A DNA stretch of 64,000 bases from Vreelandella subglaciescola (GTDB lineage: Bacteria > Pseudomonadota > Gammaproteobacteria > Pseudomonadales > Halomonadaceae): positions 2,108,001-2,172,000 of the forward strand of contig NZ_LT670847.1 of assembly GCF_900142895.1 (NCBI RefSeq). The letters run 5' to 3'. The number at the start of each line of letters is the position of its first letter. The stretch's first letter is position 1. A program made the translations under genes and the position numbers. The notes under the pieces were generated by a model. It saw only the letters and a program-made list of their open reading frames with translations, was not told the DNA's origin and searched no databases. Below are positions 1-8,353 of this stretch, in pieces.

Positions 1-53
1 ACGCGGATGGACCCGTTGCATGACGGGGTCCAGGGGGATAAGCTTTCACCCAT
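1..53 (-). CDS. IS1380-family transposase, N-terminal fragment (partial)
   Basis: Only the first 17 codons lie in the window, starting from the ATG whose complement is at 51-53. They are identical to the start of the complete transposase at 6983. The chosen start has an AGAGGA ribosome-binding site about 9 bases upstream. The rest of the gene lies beyond the window, so whether this copy is intact is unknown. Confidence 0.8.
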   Translation of the reverse strand, partial: MGESLSPWTPSCNGSIR

Positions 54-157
54 GGCGAGTGGTCCTCTTGAATTGTGTTCGTTCAGGAACATCTTGATTC
101 TACAAGAGAAACTGCTCGCCATCTTCTTTTCTGTCTCAGCCCGGTGAATTAGGCGGG
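1..157 (-). mobile_element. IS1380-family insertion sequence, copy 1 (partial, cut by window start)
   Basis: These 157 bases are identical to 6931-7087, the transposase-start end of the complete element. The element runs off the left edge of the window. Its terminal repeat ends at 157 with GGCGGG, followed by host sequence TTAAC at 158-162. The outer flank is not visible, so a target duplication cannot be tested. It interrupts the sulfotransferase-like gene that follows. Confidence 0.93.
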
Positions 158-414
158 TTAACCCGATAACAGTAATGGGAAACAACTTTATCCCATGGAT
201 TTCGGACGATCGCAAAAGTGAACCTTCGCCTCCACTTATCTAGGCCCACCTCTGCAATTTTTTCCCGGGCCGTCTTGTGCTCAAATGGGATCTTAAGCGC
301 ATTCTCAATGCTGCTGCCGCCCGTCTTGTTGATATGGATAAAATAAAAATTGTCCAGATTCCGATGCCTAAACTTGTTCTTGTAGAACCCTATCTTATCT
401 TTGATAACACTCAC
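158..414 (-). pseudogene. Sulfotransferase-like protein, truncated by IS
   Basis: The fragment encodes about 85 residues of a PAPS-dependent sulfotransferase-like fold. HINKTGGSSI near the N terminus matches the 5'-phosphosulfate-binding loop, and AIVRNPWDKVVSHY matches the 3'-phosphate-binding segment of the family. The frame is cut at 157/158, where IS copy 1 adds a few foreign codons and a stop, so the C-terminal part is lost. The start is uncertain: GTG at 414 has AAGG nearby, while TTG at 438 and ATG at 501 are alternatives, the last overlapping the ABC transporter gene. It is the last visible gene of the wza operon. By context it would sulfate the exported polysaccharide or its precursor; the acceptor is inference. 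A general sulfotransferase of another substrate class is possible. Confidence 0.75.
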
Positions 415-445
415 AATTTCACCCTTGAGACAAGCCAAACCTAAA

Positions 446-2254
446 TCAGGAATGTTCGGCCATGCGTTTGAAGATGGCGTTGCGCTCGGAGAGCTCGCCA
501 TAACTGCCGTGATCTACCAAGCGGCTATCAGCCAACAGGTAAATACTGTCGCACTGTTTTACCGTACCCAGGCGGTGGGCGATCATGATGATGGTCTTCT
601 TGCCGGAGAAGTCGTGGATCGCATCCATGATCAGCTTCTCGGTGATGCCGTCCAGTGCGCTGGTGGCTTCGTCGAGAATCAGCACGTCGGCGTCGTGGTA
701 GAGCGCCCGGGCAATGCCGATGCGCTGACGCTGACCGCCGGAGAGCTGCACGCCGCGCTCACCCACCCGCGTTTCCAGGCCATCGGGCAGCTCATTGAGC
801 AGTTCGTCCAGGTGGGCCATGCTGGCGGCCCGGCGCACCTTGCCTTCATCGATGGCCTCAGGCGGCAAGCCGAAGGCGATGTTCTCGCGTATGGAGCTGT
901 CGGCCAGGAAGATGGCCTGGGGCACGAAGCCCAGGCTGTTCTGCCAGGCGCGGCGGTTCTCGTCGGTCAGCGGCTGGCCGTCGATCAGCAGCTGGCCTTG
1001 CTGGGGATCAATCAGGCCCAGCAGCAGGTCGATGGCAGTGGACTTGCCGGAGCCTGAGGCCCCCACCAGGCCGATCACCTGATTAGCGGGGATCTCCAGG
1101 TTCAGCCCTTTCAGCGCCGGTTCCTGCTTGCCGGGGTAGCTAAAGGTGACATTGGCCAGCTGGATGTTGTGTTTAGGGGCCAGATGCTGTTCCGTTCGCT
1201 CCTTCTCGGTGAGCGGTTGTTGGATATGCTCCCGGCTACTGGCATAGAGATCGTCGCGCAGGGCATCGAAGGCCGCCAGGTTGCCGCGGATCTGGGAGAG
1301 GCTGGTGTAGACCTGCTGGAAGGCGGGCAGCAGCTTGAAGCCGGCCAGCGCATAGACGGAGAGTACCGGCAGAATCGTTCCCAGGTTGCCCTGGTGGGCA
1401 GTCAGCAGATAAAGCACCAGGAAGATCACGCTGCCAAACGCCACCAGCTCCATGGCATAGCGCGGCGCCTGGCCCATGGCCGCGTTCGTGCCCTGCGCCT
1501 CGGCGAAGCGGTCGCTCGCGTCATCGAAGCGATCGGTAAATACTTGTTGGCGGCCCAGCAGCAGGGCGTCCTTGATGCCGCCGAAGCCTTCACTCATCAG
1601 CTTGAAACGCAGCTTCTGCGCCTCGGAGATGCTCTTGCCATTGCGGACCAACCGCCGACGTACGGTGCGGAAGAGCAGCACGTAAGCCACGGTGAAAATT
1701 GCCAGCCCCGCCAGCGCTACCACTGGGTTATAGAGGAAGATCGCGATGGTCATGAATAGCGCCATCACCAGCTTGGCGTTCATCTGCATCAGCGGGTTGA
1801 TGATGCTTCCCGTGATGCGCTGGCATTCCTGGGCGATCTGGTTGGTCAGCTGGCTGCTGCTGCCGCTGGCGTGAAACAGCCACGGCTGGTGCATATAGTG
1901 CTTATAGAGCCGGCTGGCAAGCTGTGCCCCCACCCGCGCGCCATACATGGAAAGCCGCCAGATGGTGAACATCGAGACCAGTGCCGCGCCGGTGAGCACC
2001 ACCAGCACGCCGATGCCCAGCCAGAACAGGAAGGTGCGCGGCTCGGCAAAGCCGCTGGCACGGTAAAGCTCCGCCATCATGCCCTCGCCCTGCAGCTGAC
2101 TCATGTCGCCGACCAGCGCCATGAAGGGGCCGATGGAGGCCACCCCGGCGATCTCGGCAAACGACATCAGCACTACCAGAACCTGCAGGCGCAGGAGCTT
2201 CTGGCGCTGCTCGGCGGTGAGCAAGGAATAGAGTTCTTTGAGCTGTGCAAACAT
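446..2254 (-). CDS. ABC transporter, PglK/MsbA-type lipid-linked glycan flippase
   Basis: This 602-residue half-transporter fuses an N-terminal membrane domain (several hydrophobic helices between about residues 20 and 330) to a C-terminal ATPase. Walker A GASGSGKST lies near residue 398, the signature LSGGQRQR near 503, and Walker B VLILDEATSALD near 521-532. Family knowledge: homodimers of this type flip lipid-linked sugars or lipid A across the inner membrane. Its place between the epimerase and sulfotransferase genes in a wza-wzb-wzc operon suggests it moves a polysaccharide precursor; no Wzx-type flippase gene is visible here. The ATG at 2254 is preceded by 473 bases of repeats and no gene. 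The substrate cannot be read from the sequence, and a drug or lipid exporter role is less likely by context. Confidence 0.85.
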   Translation of the reverse strand: MFAQLKELYSLLTAEQRQKLLRLQVLVVLMSFAEIAGVASIGPFMALVGDMSQLQGEGMMAELYRASGFAEPRTFLFWLGIGVLVVLTGAALVSMFTIWRLSMYGARVGAQLASRLYKHYMHQPWLFHASGSSSQLTNQIAQECQRITGSIINPLMQMNAKLVMALFMTIAIFLYNPVVALAGLAIFTVAYVLLFRTVRRRLVRNGKSISEAQKLRFKLMSEGFGGIKDALLLGRQQVFTDRFDDASDRFAEAQGTNAAMGQAPRYAMELVAFGSVIFLVLYLLTAHQGNLGTILPVLSVYALAGFKLLPAFQQVYTSLSQIRGNLAAFDALRDDLYASSREHIQQPLTEKERTEQHLAPKHNIQLANVTFSYPGKQEPALKGLNLEIPANQVIGLVGASGSGKSTAIDLLLGLIDPQQGQLLIDGQPLTDENRRAWQNSLGFVPQAIFLADSSIRENIAFGLPPEAIDEGKVRRAASMAHLDELLNELPDGLETRVGERGVQLSGGQRQRIGIARALYHDADVLILDEATSALDGITEKLIMDAIHDFSGKKTIIMIAHRLGTVKQCDSIYLLADSRLVDHGSYGELSERNAIFKRMAEHS

Positions 2255-2727
2255 GTGGGGTGTCAGTTGTCAGGTTCAAGGGGCAAGGGGCAAGGGGCAA
2301 GGGGCAAGGGGCAAGGAAAAGCGCCTAGCGCCTAGCGCCTAGCGCCCGGCGGGCAACTGGAGCTGTCCTTGACCTTGTGGGAGGGAGCTTCAGCTCGCGA
2401 TGCAGCGCGACGCGCTGCCGGTATCAGGCGCCTGGCGGCGCCATCGCCCGGCGGAGCCGGCCTCCCACGAAAACCTGTTCAGTAGTGGCTACCTCCTTCG
2501 CTGGAGACGCCGCCCGCCAAGAGATCCGCGGCAGCATCGGCCCGGTTGGAGCCGCCGCCCGCTCTTGGGTCAGACCCCTGGGCCAGTGGCTCGGCGCGGT
2601 ATCAGTCGGCCGTTTGCGTTGTGCTCTCGGCCGGGGTCTGACCCGCGAGTTCCATTCCTTCTTGCCATCGCTTCGTGATGTATCGCGCGGCAAAGCCGCC
2701 CTCCTACAAGGTCAAGGGCAGCGAGCC
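2255..2727. repeat. Gene-free spacer with heptanucleotide tandem repeats and REP-like palindromes
   Basis: Next to the ABC transporter start are two tandem arrays. AAGGGGC is repeated about 5.5 times at 2278-2316, and GCGCCTA about 3.7 times at 2321-2346. Further on, GTGGGAGG near 2380 and CCTCCCAC near 2460 bound a GC-rich inverted repeat typical of REP elements. A second palindromic segment at about 2665-2715 carries GCGCGGCAAAGCCGCCCTCCT. Open frames here have no supporting features and I regard them as chance. Confidence 0.75.
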
Positions 2728-3750
2728 TTATACCTTGTAGTAGTCGCGGTACCAGGCGACGAAGTTGGCCACGCCTTGCTTCACCGGGGTGGCGGGCTTG
2801 TAACCCACGGCGCGCTCGAGCTCGGTGGAGTCGGCGTAGGTGTCGGGTACGTCGCCGGGCTGCAGCGGCAGCAGATCCTTGATTGCTTTTTTACCCAGCG
2901 CTTCTTCAACGGCTTCGATGTAGGTGCTGAGCTTGACGGGGTCGTTGTTGCCGATGTTGTAGAGCCTGAACGGGGCGTTGCTGGTCGCCGGGTCCGGGGC
3001 ATCGCTGCTCCACTCGGGGTCGGGCGTGGCCGGCTGGTCGCTCACGCGGATCACGCCCTCGACGATGTCGTCAATGTAGGTGAAGTCGCGGGTGTGGTTA
3101 CCGTGGTTGAACACCTTGATGGGTTCGCCGGCAAGCGTGGCCTTGGTGAACAAGAACAGCGCCATGTCCGGGCGGCCCCAGGGGCCGTAAACGGTGAAGA
3201 AGCGCAGCCCGGTAGTCGGCAGCCGGTAAAGGTGGCTGTAGCTGTGGGCCATTAGCTCGTTGGCGCGCTTGGTGGCAGCGTAAAACTGTAGCGGGTGATC
3301 GACGCCTTCGTGCTCGGAGAACGGCATCTTAGTGTTAGCACCGTAGACGCTGCTGGTGCTGGCGTAGGTTAGATGTTCGACCTTGTGATGCCGGCACGCT
3401 TCAAGCAGGTAGGTGAAGGCAATCACGTTGCTTTCTACGTAGGCGTGGGGGTTTTCCAGCGAGTAGCGCACCCCGGCCTGGGCGGCCAGGTTGATAACCC
3501 GCTCGATGCGCTGCTCGGTAAAGCAGCGCTTTACGGCCTTGGGGTCGGCCAGGTTTTCGCGGTAGAAAACGTAGCGGCTGCCGGTGCGCTGGGCGGTCTC
3601 TTCGAGGATCTCGAGGCGGGCCTGCTTGATGGCCGGGTCGTAGTAGTCGTTGACTATGTCAAACCCCACTACGTTGTCGCCGCGCTCGAGCAGTGTCTTG
3701 GCGACGTGAAAACCGATGAAGCCGGCGTTGCCGGTGACCAGAGTTGTCAT
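2728..3750 (-). CDS. NAD-dependent epimerase, UDP-glucuronate 4-epimerase type
   Basis: The 340-residue protein belongs to the extended short-chain dehydrogenase/epimerase family. The N-terminal Rossmann motif GNAGFIGFH spans about residues 6-14, and the catalytic YAATK tyrosine is near 157. YVESNVIAF and the [18 protein letters not shown] block are typical of UDP-glucuronate 4-epimerases (CapI/LpsL type), which make UDP-galacturonate for capsules and LPS. A start at ATG 3750 places the Rossmann motif at the usual distance; a longer reading to 3798 adds 16 unrelated residues. It lies 178 bases downstream of the wzc remnant in the same orientation and probably supplies an acidic sugar for the exported polymer. 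UDP-glucose 4-epimerase activity is less likely because galE is present elsewhere in the window. Confidence 0.85.
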   Translation of the reverse strand: MTTLVTGNAGFIGFHVAKTLLERGDNVVGFDIVNDYYDPAIKQARLEILEETAQRTGSRYVFYRENLADPKAVKRCFTEQRIERVINLAAQAGVRYSLENPHAYVESNVIAFTYLLEACRHHKVEHLTYASTSSVYGANTKMPFSEHEGVDHPLQFYAATKRANELMAHSYSHLYRLPTTGLRFFTVYGPWGRPDMALFLFTKATLAGEPIKVFNHGNHTRDFTYIDDIVEGVIRVSDQPATPDPEWSSDAPDPATSNAPFRLYNIGNNDPVKLSTYIEAVEEALGKKAIKDLLPLQPGDVPDTYADSTELERAVGYKPATPVKQGVANFVAWYRDYYKV

Positions 3751-3839
3751 AACGTTCCTATTTAAATCTGTGCCATCGCTGCGCGATGGATCGCCCAATA
3801 AATTGGCCTCTTACAAAAACCTGGCCTGCGGCGGCGCTT

Positions 3840-3920
3840 AGGCAAACCCTGAGATTGCTTCGCTTCGCTCGCAATGACACAGGGGCGCTCGCAATGACAC
3901 AGGGGCGCTCGCCATGACGT
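3840..3920. repeat. Short palindromic and direct repeats downstream of wzc
   Basis: GAGATTGCTTCGCTTCGCTCGCAATGAC at 3851-3878 is followed by direct repeats of ACAGGGGCGCTCGCAATGAC, with the last copy reading GCCATGAC. The motif resembles the termini of the larger repeats at 15.6-16.1 kb. It lies between wzc and the epimerase gene. No T-run follows, so a terminator role is not supported. Confidence 0.7.
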
Positions 3921-3928
3921 GTGCTGTC

Positions 3929-5365
3929 TTATTTATACGAGTAGTTGTAGTAGCCGTAGCTGTAGCTGGCGGCGGCTTTGCGTTCCATGGCGTTGAGGAT
4001 AGCGCCTTTGATCTCAACGCCCGCCGTTTCCATGCGCCGGTTGGCAATCATTAGCTCTTTCACCGGGTTCATCTGGAAGCGTGCCACCATCAGGCTGGTA
4101 CCGCACTGCTTGCCGACTATGGCGGCGTCGGTGACGGCGAGTATCGGCGGCGTATCGATGATCACCAGATCAAAGCGCTGGCTGACCTGCTCGAGGAAGG
4201 CGCTGAAGTTTGCGTGCATCAGCAGCTCCGAGGGGTTGGGCGGGGCGCTGCCGCGGGCGACGTAGTCTAGCCCGTCGAGCGATGAGTTGCGCAGCACTTC
4301 GCTGAGATCTGCCTTGCCGGTGAGCCGCTCTGAAAGCCCGTTTCCGCTTTTGCCGCCAAAGGCGTCATGGACATGGCCTTTGCGCATGTCGGCATCTACC
4401 ACCAGCACTTTCTGCCCCGTTTGGGCGCATACGGCGGCGAGGTTGATGGAAACGAAGCTCTTGCCGACGCCAGGGCTGGGGCCGGTGATCATCAGGCGGT
4501 TGCTGGTCGCTTCCATCATCGCGAAATGCAGGCTGGTGCGCAGGCCGCGCAGCGCCTCGATGGCGGTGTCGGTGGGTTCACGCAGCGCCAGAATGCCGGT
4601 CATCACGTTGTGGCCTTGGCGCTCGCGGCGATGCTTCACGCGTTTGATAAGCGTGTTCTGTTCATCGGAGAGCGGCACGCTGGCGTAGACGGGGATGCCG
4701 ACGTCTTCGATCTGCTCGGGTGATTCCACGCCGCGGTTGAACAGGCCGCGCACCAGCACCAGGCCGACCGCGAGCAGGCCGCCCAGCAGGGTGGCCAGCA
4801 CCACGATTAGCGGCTTTTTGGGCTCGATGGGCCCCGAGCCGACCAGCGCTTCATCGATAATCCGCACGTTACCCACCGTGCCCGCCCGGGCAAGCTTGAG
4901 CTCTTGGGCCTTGTTGAGCACGTTGACGTAGATGGCCTGAGTCACCTCTACGTCGCGGGTCAGCCGCACCACCTCTTGCTGCTCGGCGGGAAGCTGGTTA
5001 ACCCGCTCATTCAGTTCGGCACGTTCCTGCTGAAGCTGACGCTTCTTGCGCTGCAGCGTTTTGTAGTTAGGGTGGCGGGGGGTGAAGCGCTGAGCCATCT
5101 CGGCTTCCTGGAACTCCAGCTCGTTGAGCTGCTGCTCCAGGGCGATGAACTGCTGGATAGTGGCTTGAGACTCGCTGGACAGGTCAACACTGTCCATTGC
5201 CACGCGATACTGATTAAGCCGCTCTTCGGCGTCTGCAAGCTGGGCGCGCAATTCGGGGGACTGTTCTTGCAGAAACTCCAGGCTTTGCTGGGCCTCGGCG
5301 GACTGGCGTTCCACGTTTTGGGTCAGGAAGGTCTCGGCCACGGCATCCAGAACGCCGCGAATCTC
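3929..5365 (-). pseudogene. wzc: wzc, C-terminal part (tyrosine autokinase domain), separated by IS
   Basis: This is the 3' two thirds of a Wzc/Etk-type polysaccharide copolymerase and BY-kinase, 478 codons long. It holds the end of the periplasmic coiled coil, a membrane helix (LIVVLATLLGGLLAVGLVLV), the kinase with Walker A PSPGVGKS, Walker A' VLVVDADMRKG and Walker B LVIIDTPPI, and a C-terminal tyrosine cluster ending SYSYGYYNYSYK. The reading frame continues without interruption into the target duplication at 5366-5370. Joining it to 7088-7867 without the IS gives one 738-residue protein, a usual Wzc length. A GTG at 5341 could start a fragment, but such a product would lack the first membrane helix and the Wzz domain, so normal function is unlikely. 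Confidence 0.92.
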
Positions 5366-5370
5366 CTCAC

Positions 5371-7087
5371 CCCGCCTTATTCATCAGGACGCCGAACGAG
5401 CGTTTTACGTCCCGTGGTGACCGGGACCGACCGGCTTTTATGTCATACGGTCGCTGAGTAGCCGATTAGCACATAGCTTTATCGTATCAATGCCGTGATA
5501 TTTATAACTGAAGTTTATTGGTTTCGAGTGACGGCGCAGCCGTGGTCGTCGGCCTCCATAGTGGCCGTTTTGTCTGCTGGAAAAGGCTGAGTAATGCGAC
5601 GTGTCAGGTCAATGCCGTCAGCCGCGGCAACCCCTTCAGTAAGGATGGCCACCATTTGTCGGCGGCATCGCCGAGGTGCACGGTGATACGCCGGGCGTGC
5701 ACTGTCAGCGTGGCGGCCACCTTGAGCACCTGCTCGCGCATCCGCTTCAGGCTCCAGCCCTGCCGGGTCTGTCGTTCCAACAGGCAACGCAGCCCGTGTA
5801 GCACCTGATAAGCGCAGAGAGTCAGCAGCAGGTTTACCTCGTTGCGGGCCATGACGTCCTGGACGGTGGAGACACCGCGATCAGTCGAGGAGAGATGCAT
5901 ATCGAGCGACGACTTCACCTCGCCCATGTGGGCTTCGGCGCTGCCGCGCTTGCGATAAAGCGCCAGGACCTTTTCCGGCGGCCAGTCGAACTTGCCGAGA
6001 TTGGTGACCAAAAAGAAGGCATGCAGCAGCAGATCATCGGGCCGCTCTTGTACCACCAGCACCACGCGCCGCGGCGCCGGCCAGGTACCGGCTTGGTACG
6101 CCAGGTCATGGCACCATTCCCGAGGTTGCTCGGGGGGCCGGCCGCGTGGCCGCTTCAGATGTGGCGCTGCCAGTGTCTGCAGGCCCGTATGACTGCGCAA
6201 CCGGCCCAGATACTCGATGTCGCGATCTTCCAGCGCCTCAAGCGTGTCGTTGTCGGTGAAGCCGGCGTCGATGCGCACCTTGACCTTGGCCCCGGTGCTC
6301 TCGTTGAGTCGCCGCACCAGATGTGGGATCCAGGTATCGGCATTCTCGGCTGGGCCGGCGTTACCTTCACGCAGCAGGCCGCCCACCATGTCGCCGGTCT
6401 CTGCCAGCGAGGCCACCAAAGGCGAGTAGATTCTGGCCCCGTAAAGTCCATGAAACGCCGAACCGCCCTGGTGGCCGTGAACGTCGATCGGCAAGCCGTC
6501 GATGTCCAGCGTCAGATGCTCGGGGCGTTCGCCGCCGTTCAGCGAGGTCAGTCGCCAGACCGCCAGCCGCAGCAGGCCCTCATGCACGGTATCGATATTG
6601 TCGTCGCGGCCCAGGCACGTCAGCAGCCGCGACAGTGTCGCTTGAGATGGCCGGTCCTGAGCCAACGGCGTTGTCCCGCGGGCATCACTGCAGGCTAGCT
6701 GCCAGAGCGGGTCACGGCGAAGCGTATCGGTATCGCTGAGGTCGATCCAGCCCATCGAACGCTGCAGCACCAGGGTACGCAGCTGGCTGGCTAACGAGTG
6801 GCGGACGCGATCCGGGTCGCGGTGATCGACCAGATGGTCGTCCAGCGCATCGATCATGCCGCTGTTGTCGAGGGCTTCACGCAACAGCAAAGCACCGCTG
6901 TCGCTGGTGGTGCGATGGCCGCTGAGCTCGACGCGGATGGACCCGTTGCATGACGGGGTCCAGGGGGATAAGCTTTCACCCATGGCGAGTGGTCCTCTTG
7001 AATTGTGTTCGTTCAGGAACATCTTGATTCTACAAGAGAAACTGCTCGCCATCTTCTTTTCTGTCTCAGCCCGGTGAATTAGGCGGG
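5371..7087 (-). mobile_element. IS1380-family insertion sequence, copy 2 (complete, 1717 bp)
   Basis: The element has terminal inverted repeats CCCGCCTTATTCA at 5371-5383 and, on the other strand, CCCGCCTAATTCA at the 7087 end (12 of 13 match). It is flanked by a direct 5-bp duplication CTCAC at 5366-5370 and 7088-7092. This is a simple transposition event that split wzc. It carries one transposase gene and about 230 bp of non-coding sequence downstream of it. Confidence 0.96.
5604..6983 (-). CDS. IS1380-family DDE transposase (copy 2)
   Basis: The 459-residue transposase catalyses cut-and-paste movement of the element. Visible catalytic blocks are LDIDGLPIDVHGHQ (first Asp), VRIDAGFTDNDTLEALE (second Asp) and YRKRGSAEAHMGEVK (Glu), in the order expected for an RNase H-like DDE enzyme of the IS1380 family. 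I chose ATG 6983 because AGAGGA lies about 9 bases upstream; an in-frame ATG at 7052 would add 23 residues but its purine-rich stretch is too close. The frame is intact, so the element is probably mobile. It differs from copy 3 at only a few residues, for example SSLDM here and SALDL there. Confidence 0.93.
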   Translation of the reverse strand: MGESLSPWTPSCNGSIRVELSGHRTTSDSGALLLREALDNSGMIDALDDHLVDHRDPDRVRHSLASQLRTLVLQRSMGWIDLSDTDTLRRDPLWQLACSDARGTTPLAQDRPSQATLSRLLTCLGRDDNIDTVHEGLLRLAVWRLTSLNGGERPEHLTLDIDGLPIDVHGHQGGSAFHGLYGARIYSPLVASLAETGDMVGGLLREGNAGPAENADTWIPHLVRRLNESTGAKVKVRIDAGFTDNDTLEALEDRDIEYLGRLRSHTGLQTLAAPHLKRPRGRPPEQPREWCHDLAYQAGTWPAPRRVVLVVQERPDDLLLHAFFLVTNLGKFDWPPEKVLALYRKRGSAEAHMGEVKSSLDMHLSSTDRGVSTVQDVMARNEVNLLLTLCAYQVLHGLRCLLERQTRQGWSLKRMREQVLKVAATLTVHARRITVHLGDAADKWWPSLLKGLPRLTALT

Positions 7088-7867
7088 CTCACGGTTCTGC
7101 CCGGTCATCTCGAGCTGCAGCATCCCGGTGCTGGCATTACGCCCGCCGCCGATCTCGTTCACGCTTAGGCGCGACTGCAGCGACTTGACCGTGCTCGCCT
7201 GTGGGCGCTGGACCAAGGTGAACTCTGCCCCGGGAGCGGCCTTCAGCTCGGCGATCCGCAGCTGAATGTCACCGCCCTCCAGGGTGGCGAGCTTACCGAC
7301 CTCGCCCTCTCCCAGGCGCTCGCCGTCAAGCCGCAGCGCATAGCGCGCGTTGCCCAAGCTTTCTAACGTTAACGGCTGCCCGCGCAGGTGGTCGGCCACC
7401 TTCAGGCGCCCCAACGTCATAGATTCGCCGGCCCATACCTCTGGCTTGCCCTCGCGGAACCCGGGACGCTCTACGCCGCGCCGACGCAGTGCATCGCCGA
7501 GGAGTGGCAGGTCACGAGGTGTCACCTGGGCATCCAGCCCTTCTCGATTAACCACCAGGCCCAGCACCATGCGCGAGGTAAGAATCTGCACCTCGGCCGC
7601 CGTGCTTGACTCGGATTCCTCCCCAAAGACATCCCCTAGATCCCCTAGCGGGCTCACGCTGGAGCGCCGCTCTACCTGCACCAGGGCGTCACCTCGATAG
7701 ATCGGTGTGGCCAAGGTGGCGTAGACGATACCGCCCAGGGTGAACAGCAGGGTAATGCCGATGATCCACCATTTGTGGTCAATCAAAAGGCCAAACAGGC
7801 GGCCGAGATCGATCTCGTCATCGCCCGCCGGCTGCGAACTTGTTTTAGCGTTATAAGGGTCTGACAT
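7088..7867 (-). pseudogene. wzc: wzc, N-terminal part (Wzz/copolymerase domain), interrupted by IS
   Basis: The 260 native codons encode the start of a Wzc-type protein: a cytoplasmic N terminus, a membrane helix (WWIIGITLLFTLGGIVYATLA, about residues 32-52) and the periplasmic Wzz chain-length domain. The frame runs into the IS at 7087, adds two residues and stops. The start ATG at 7867 is supported by the family's usual N terminus; the frame extends to 7939 but that would overlap wzb. Wzc normally works with Wza to extrude group 1/4 capsule or exopolysaccharide, and its phosphorylation is reversed by Wzb. With the kinase half detached, polymer export is expected to be lost or altered. Confidence 0.92.
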
Positions 7868-7920
7868 GTTGAGTGGATTCTCTGGACGGGGGAGGAGGCA
7901 ATGGGGGCAAGGGCGCGCGA

Positions 7921-8352
7921 TTACAGCCGCGCTGCCCAAGCGCCGGTGGCGTCCTTCAGCAGCTGGTGTACGTGTTCAAAGGCTTCGGGGCTTTTGCGGT
8001 AGGGGTCGGGGATGTCGCGGCCGCCGTCGAGCCAGCGCCCTAAACGCATGGTCTTGCCCATGGCTTCGGGGGCGAGCTCGCCCACGGCGCGGCGCTGGCC
8101 TTCGCTCATGACCAGGATCAAGTCGGCGGTGTGCAGCATCTCAACGCTGAGCTGACGCGCCTGGTGGCTGGCCAGGTTGAGCCCTTCGGCCTCACCGAGG
8201 GCGCGCGCGCTGGGCTCGACGCCGTGGTCAACCAGCGCGCCCAGCCCGGCGGATTCGATTTGTCGATCCGGCAGAGCGTTGGCCAGCAGGGCAGCCGCTA
8301 CCGGGCTGCGGCAGATGTTACCGGTGCAAACGACCAGGATGCGTTGAAACAT
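7921..8352 (-). CDS. wzb: Low-molecular-weight protein-tyrosine phosphatase Wzb/Etp
   Basis: This 143-residue cytoplasmic phosphatase has the P-loop CTGNICRS at residues 9-16 (nucleophile Cys9, Arg15) and the C-terminal general-acid segment DPYR, both diagnostic of the family. Wzb dephosphorylates the tyrosine cluster of Wzc and so controls assembly cycles of the export complex. Its ATG abuts the wza stop (wza ends at 8354), and wzc follows 53 bases later, the standard wza-wzb-wzc order. With wzc broken in this genome, its main substrate is probably absent. Confidence 0.93.
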   Translation of the reverse strand: MFQRILVVCTGNICRSPVAAALLANALPDRQIESAGLGALVDHGVEPSARALGEAEGLNLASHQARQLSVEMLHTADLILVMSEGQRRAVGELAPEAMGKTMRLGRWLDGGRDIPDPYRKSPEAFEHVHQLLKDATGAWAARL

Positions 8353-8353
8353 A

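Noticed and set aside
2377..3255. 292-codon plus-strand frame across the repeat spacer and epimerase gene
   Set aside because: Half of it is antisense to the epimerase and the other half is REP-like repeat DNA; no ribosome-binding site or domain is visible.
5341..5341. GTG at 5341 as a genuine start of a separate kinase gene
   Set aside because: The frame continues upstream to the IS junction with sequence matching the Wzc coiled coil, so this is an internal codon of a split gene.
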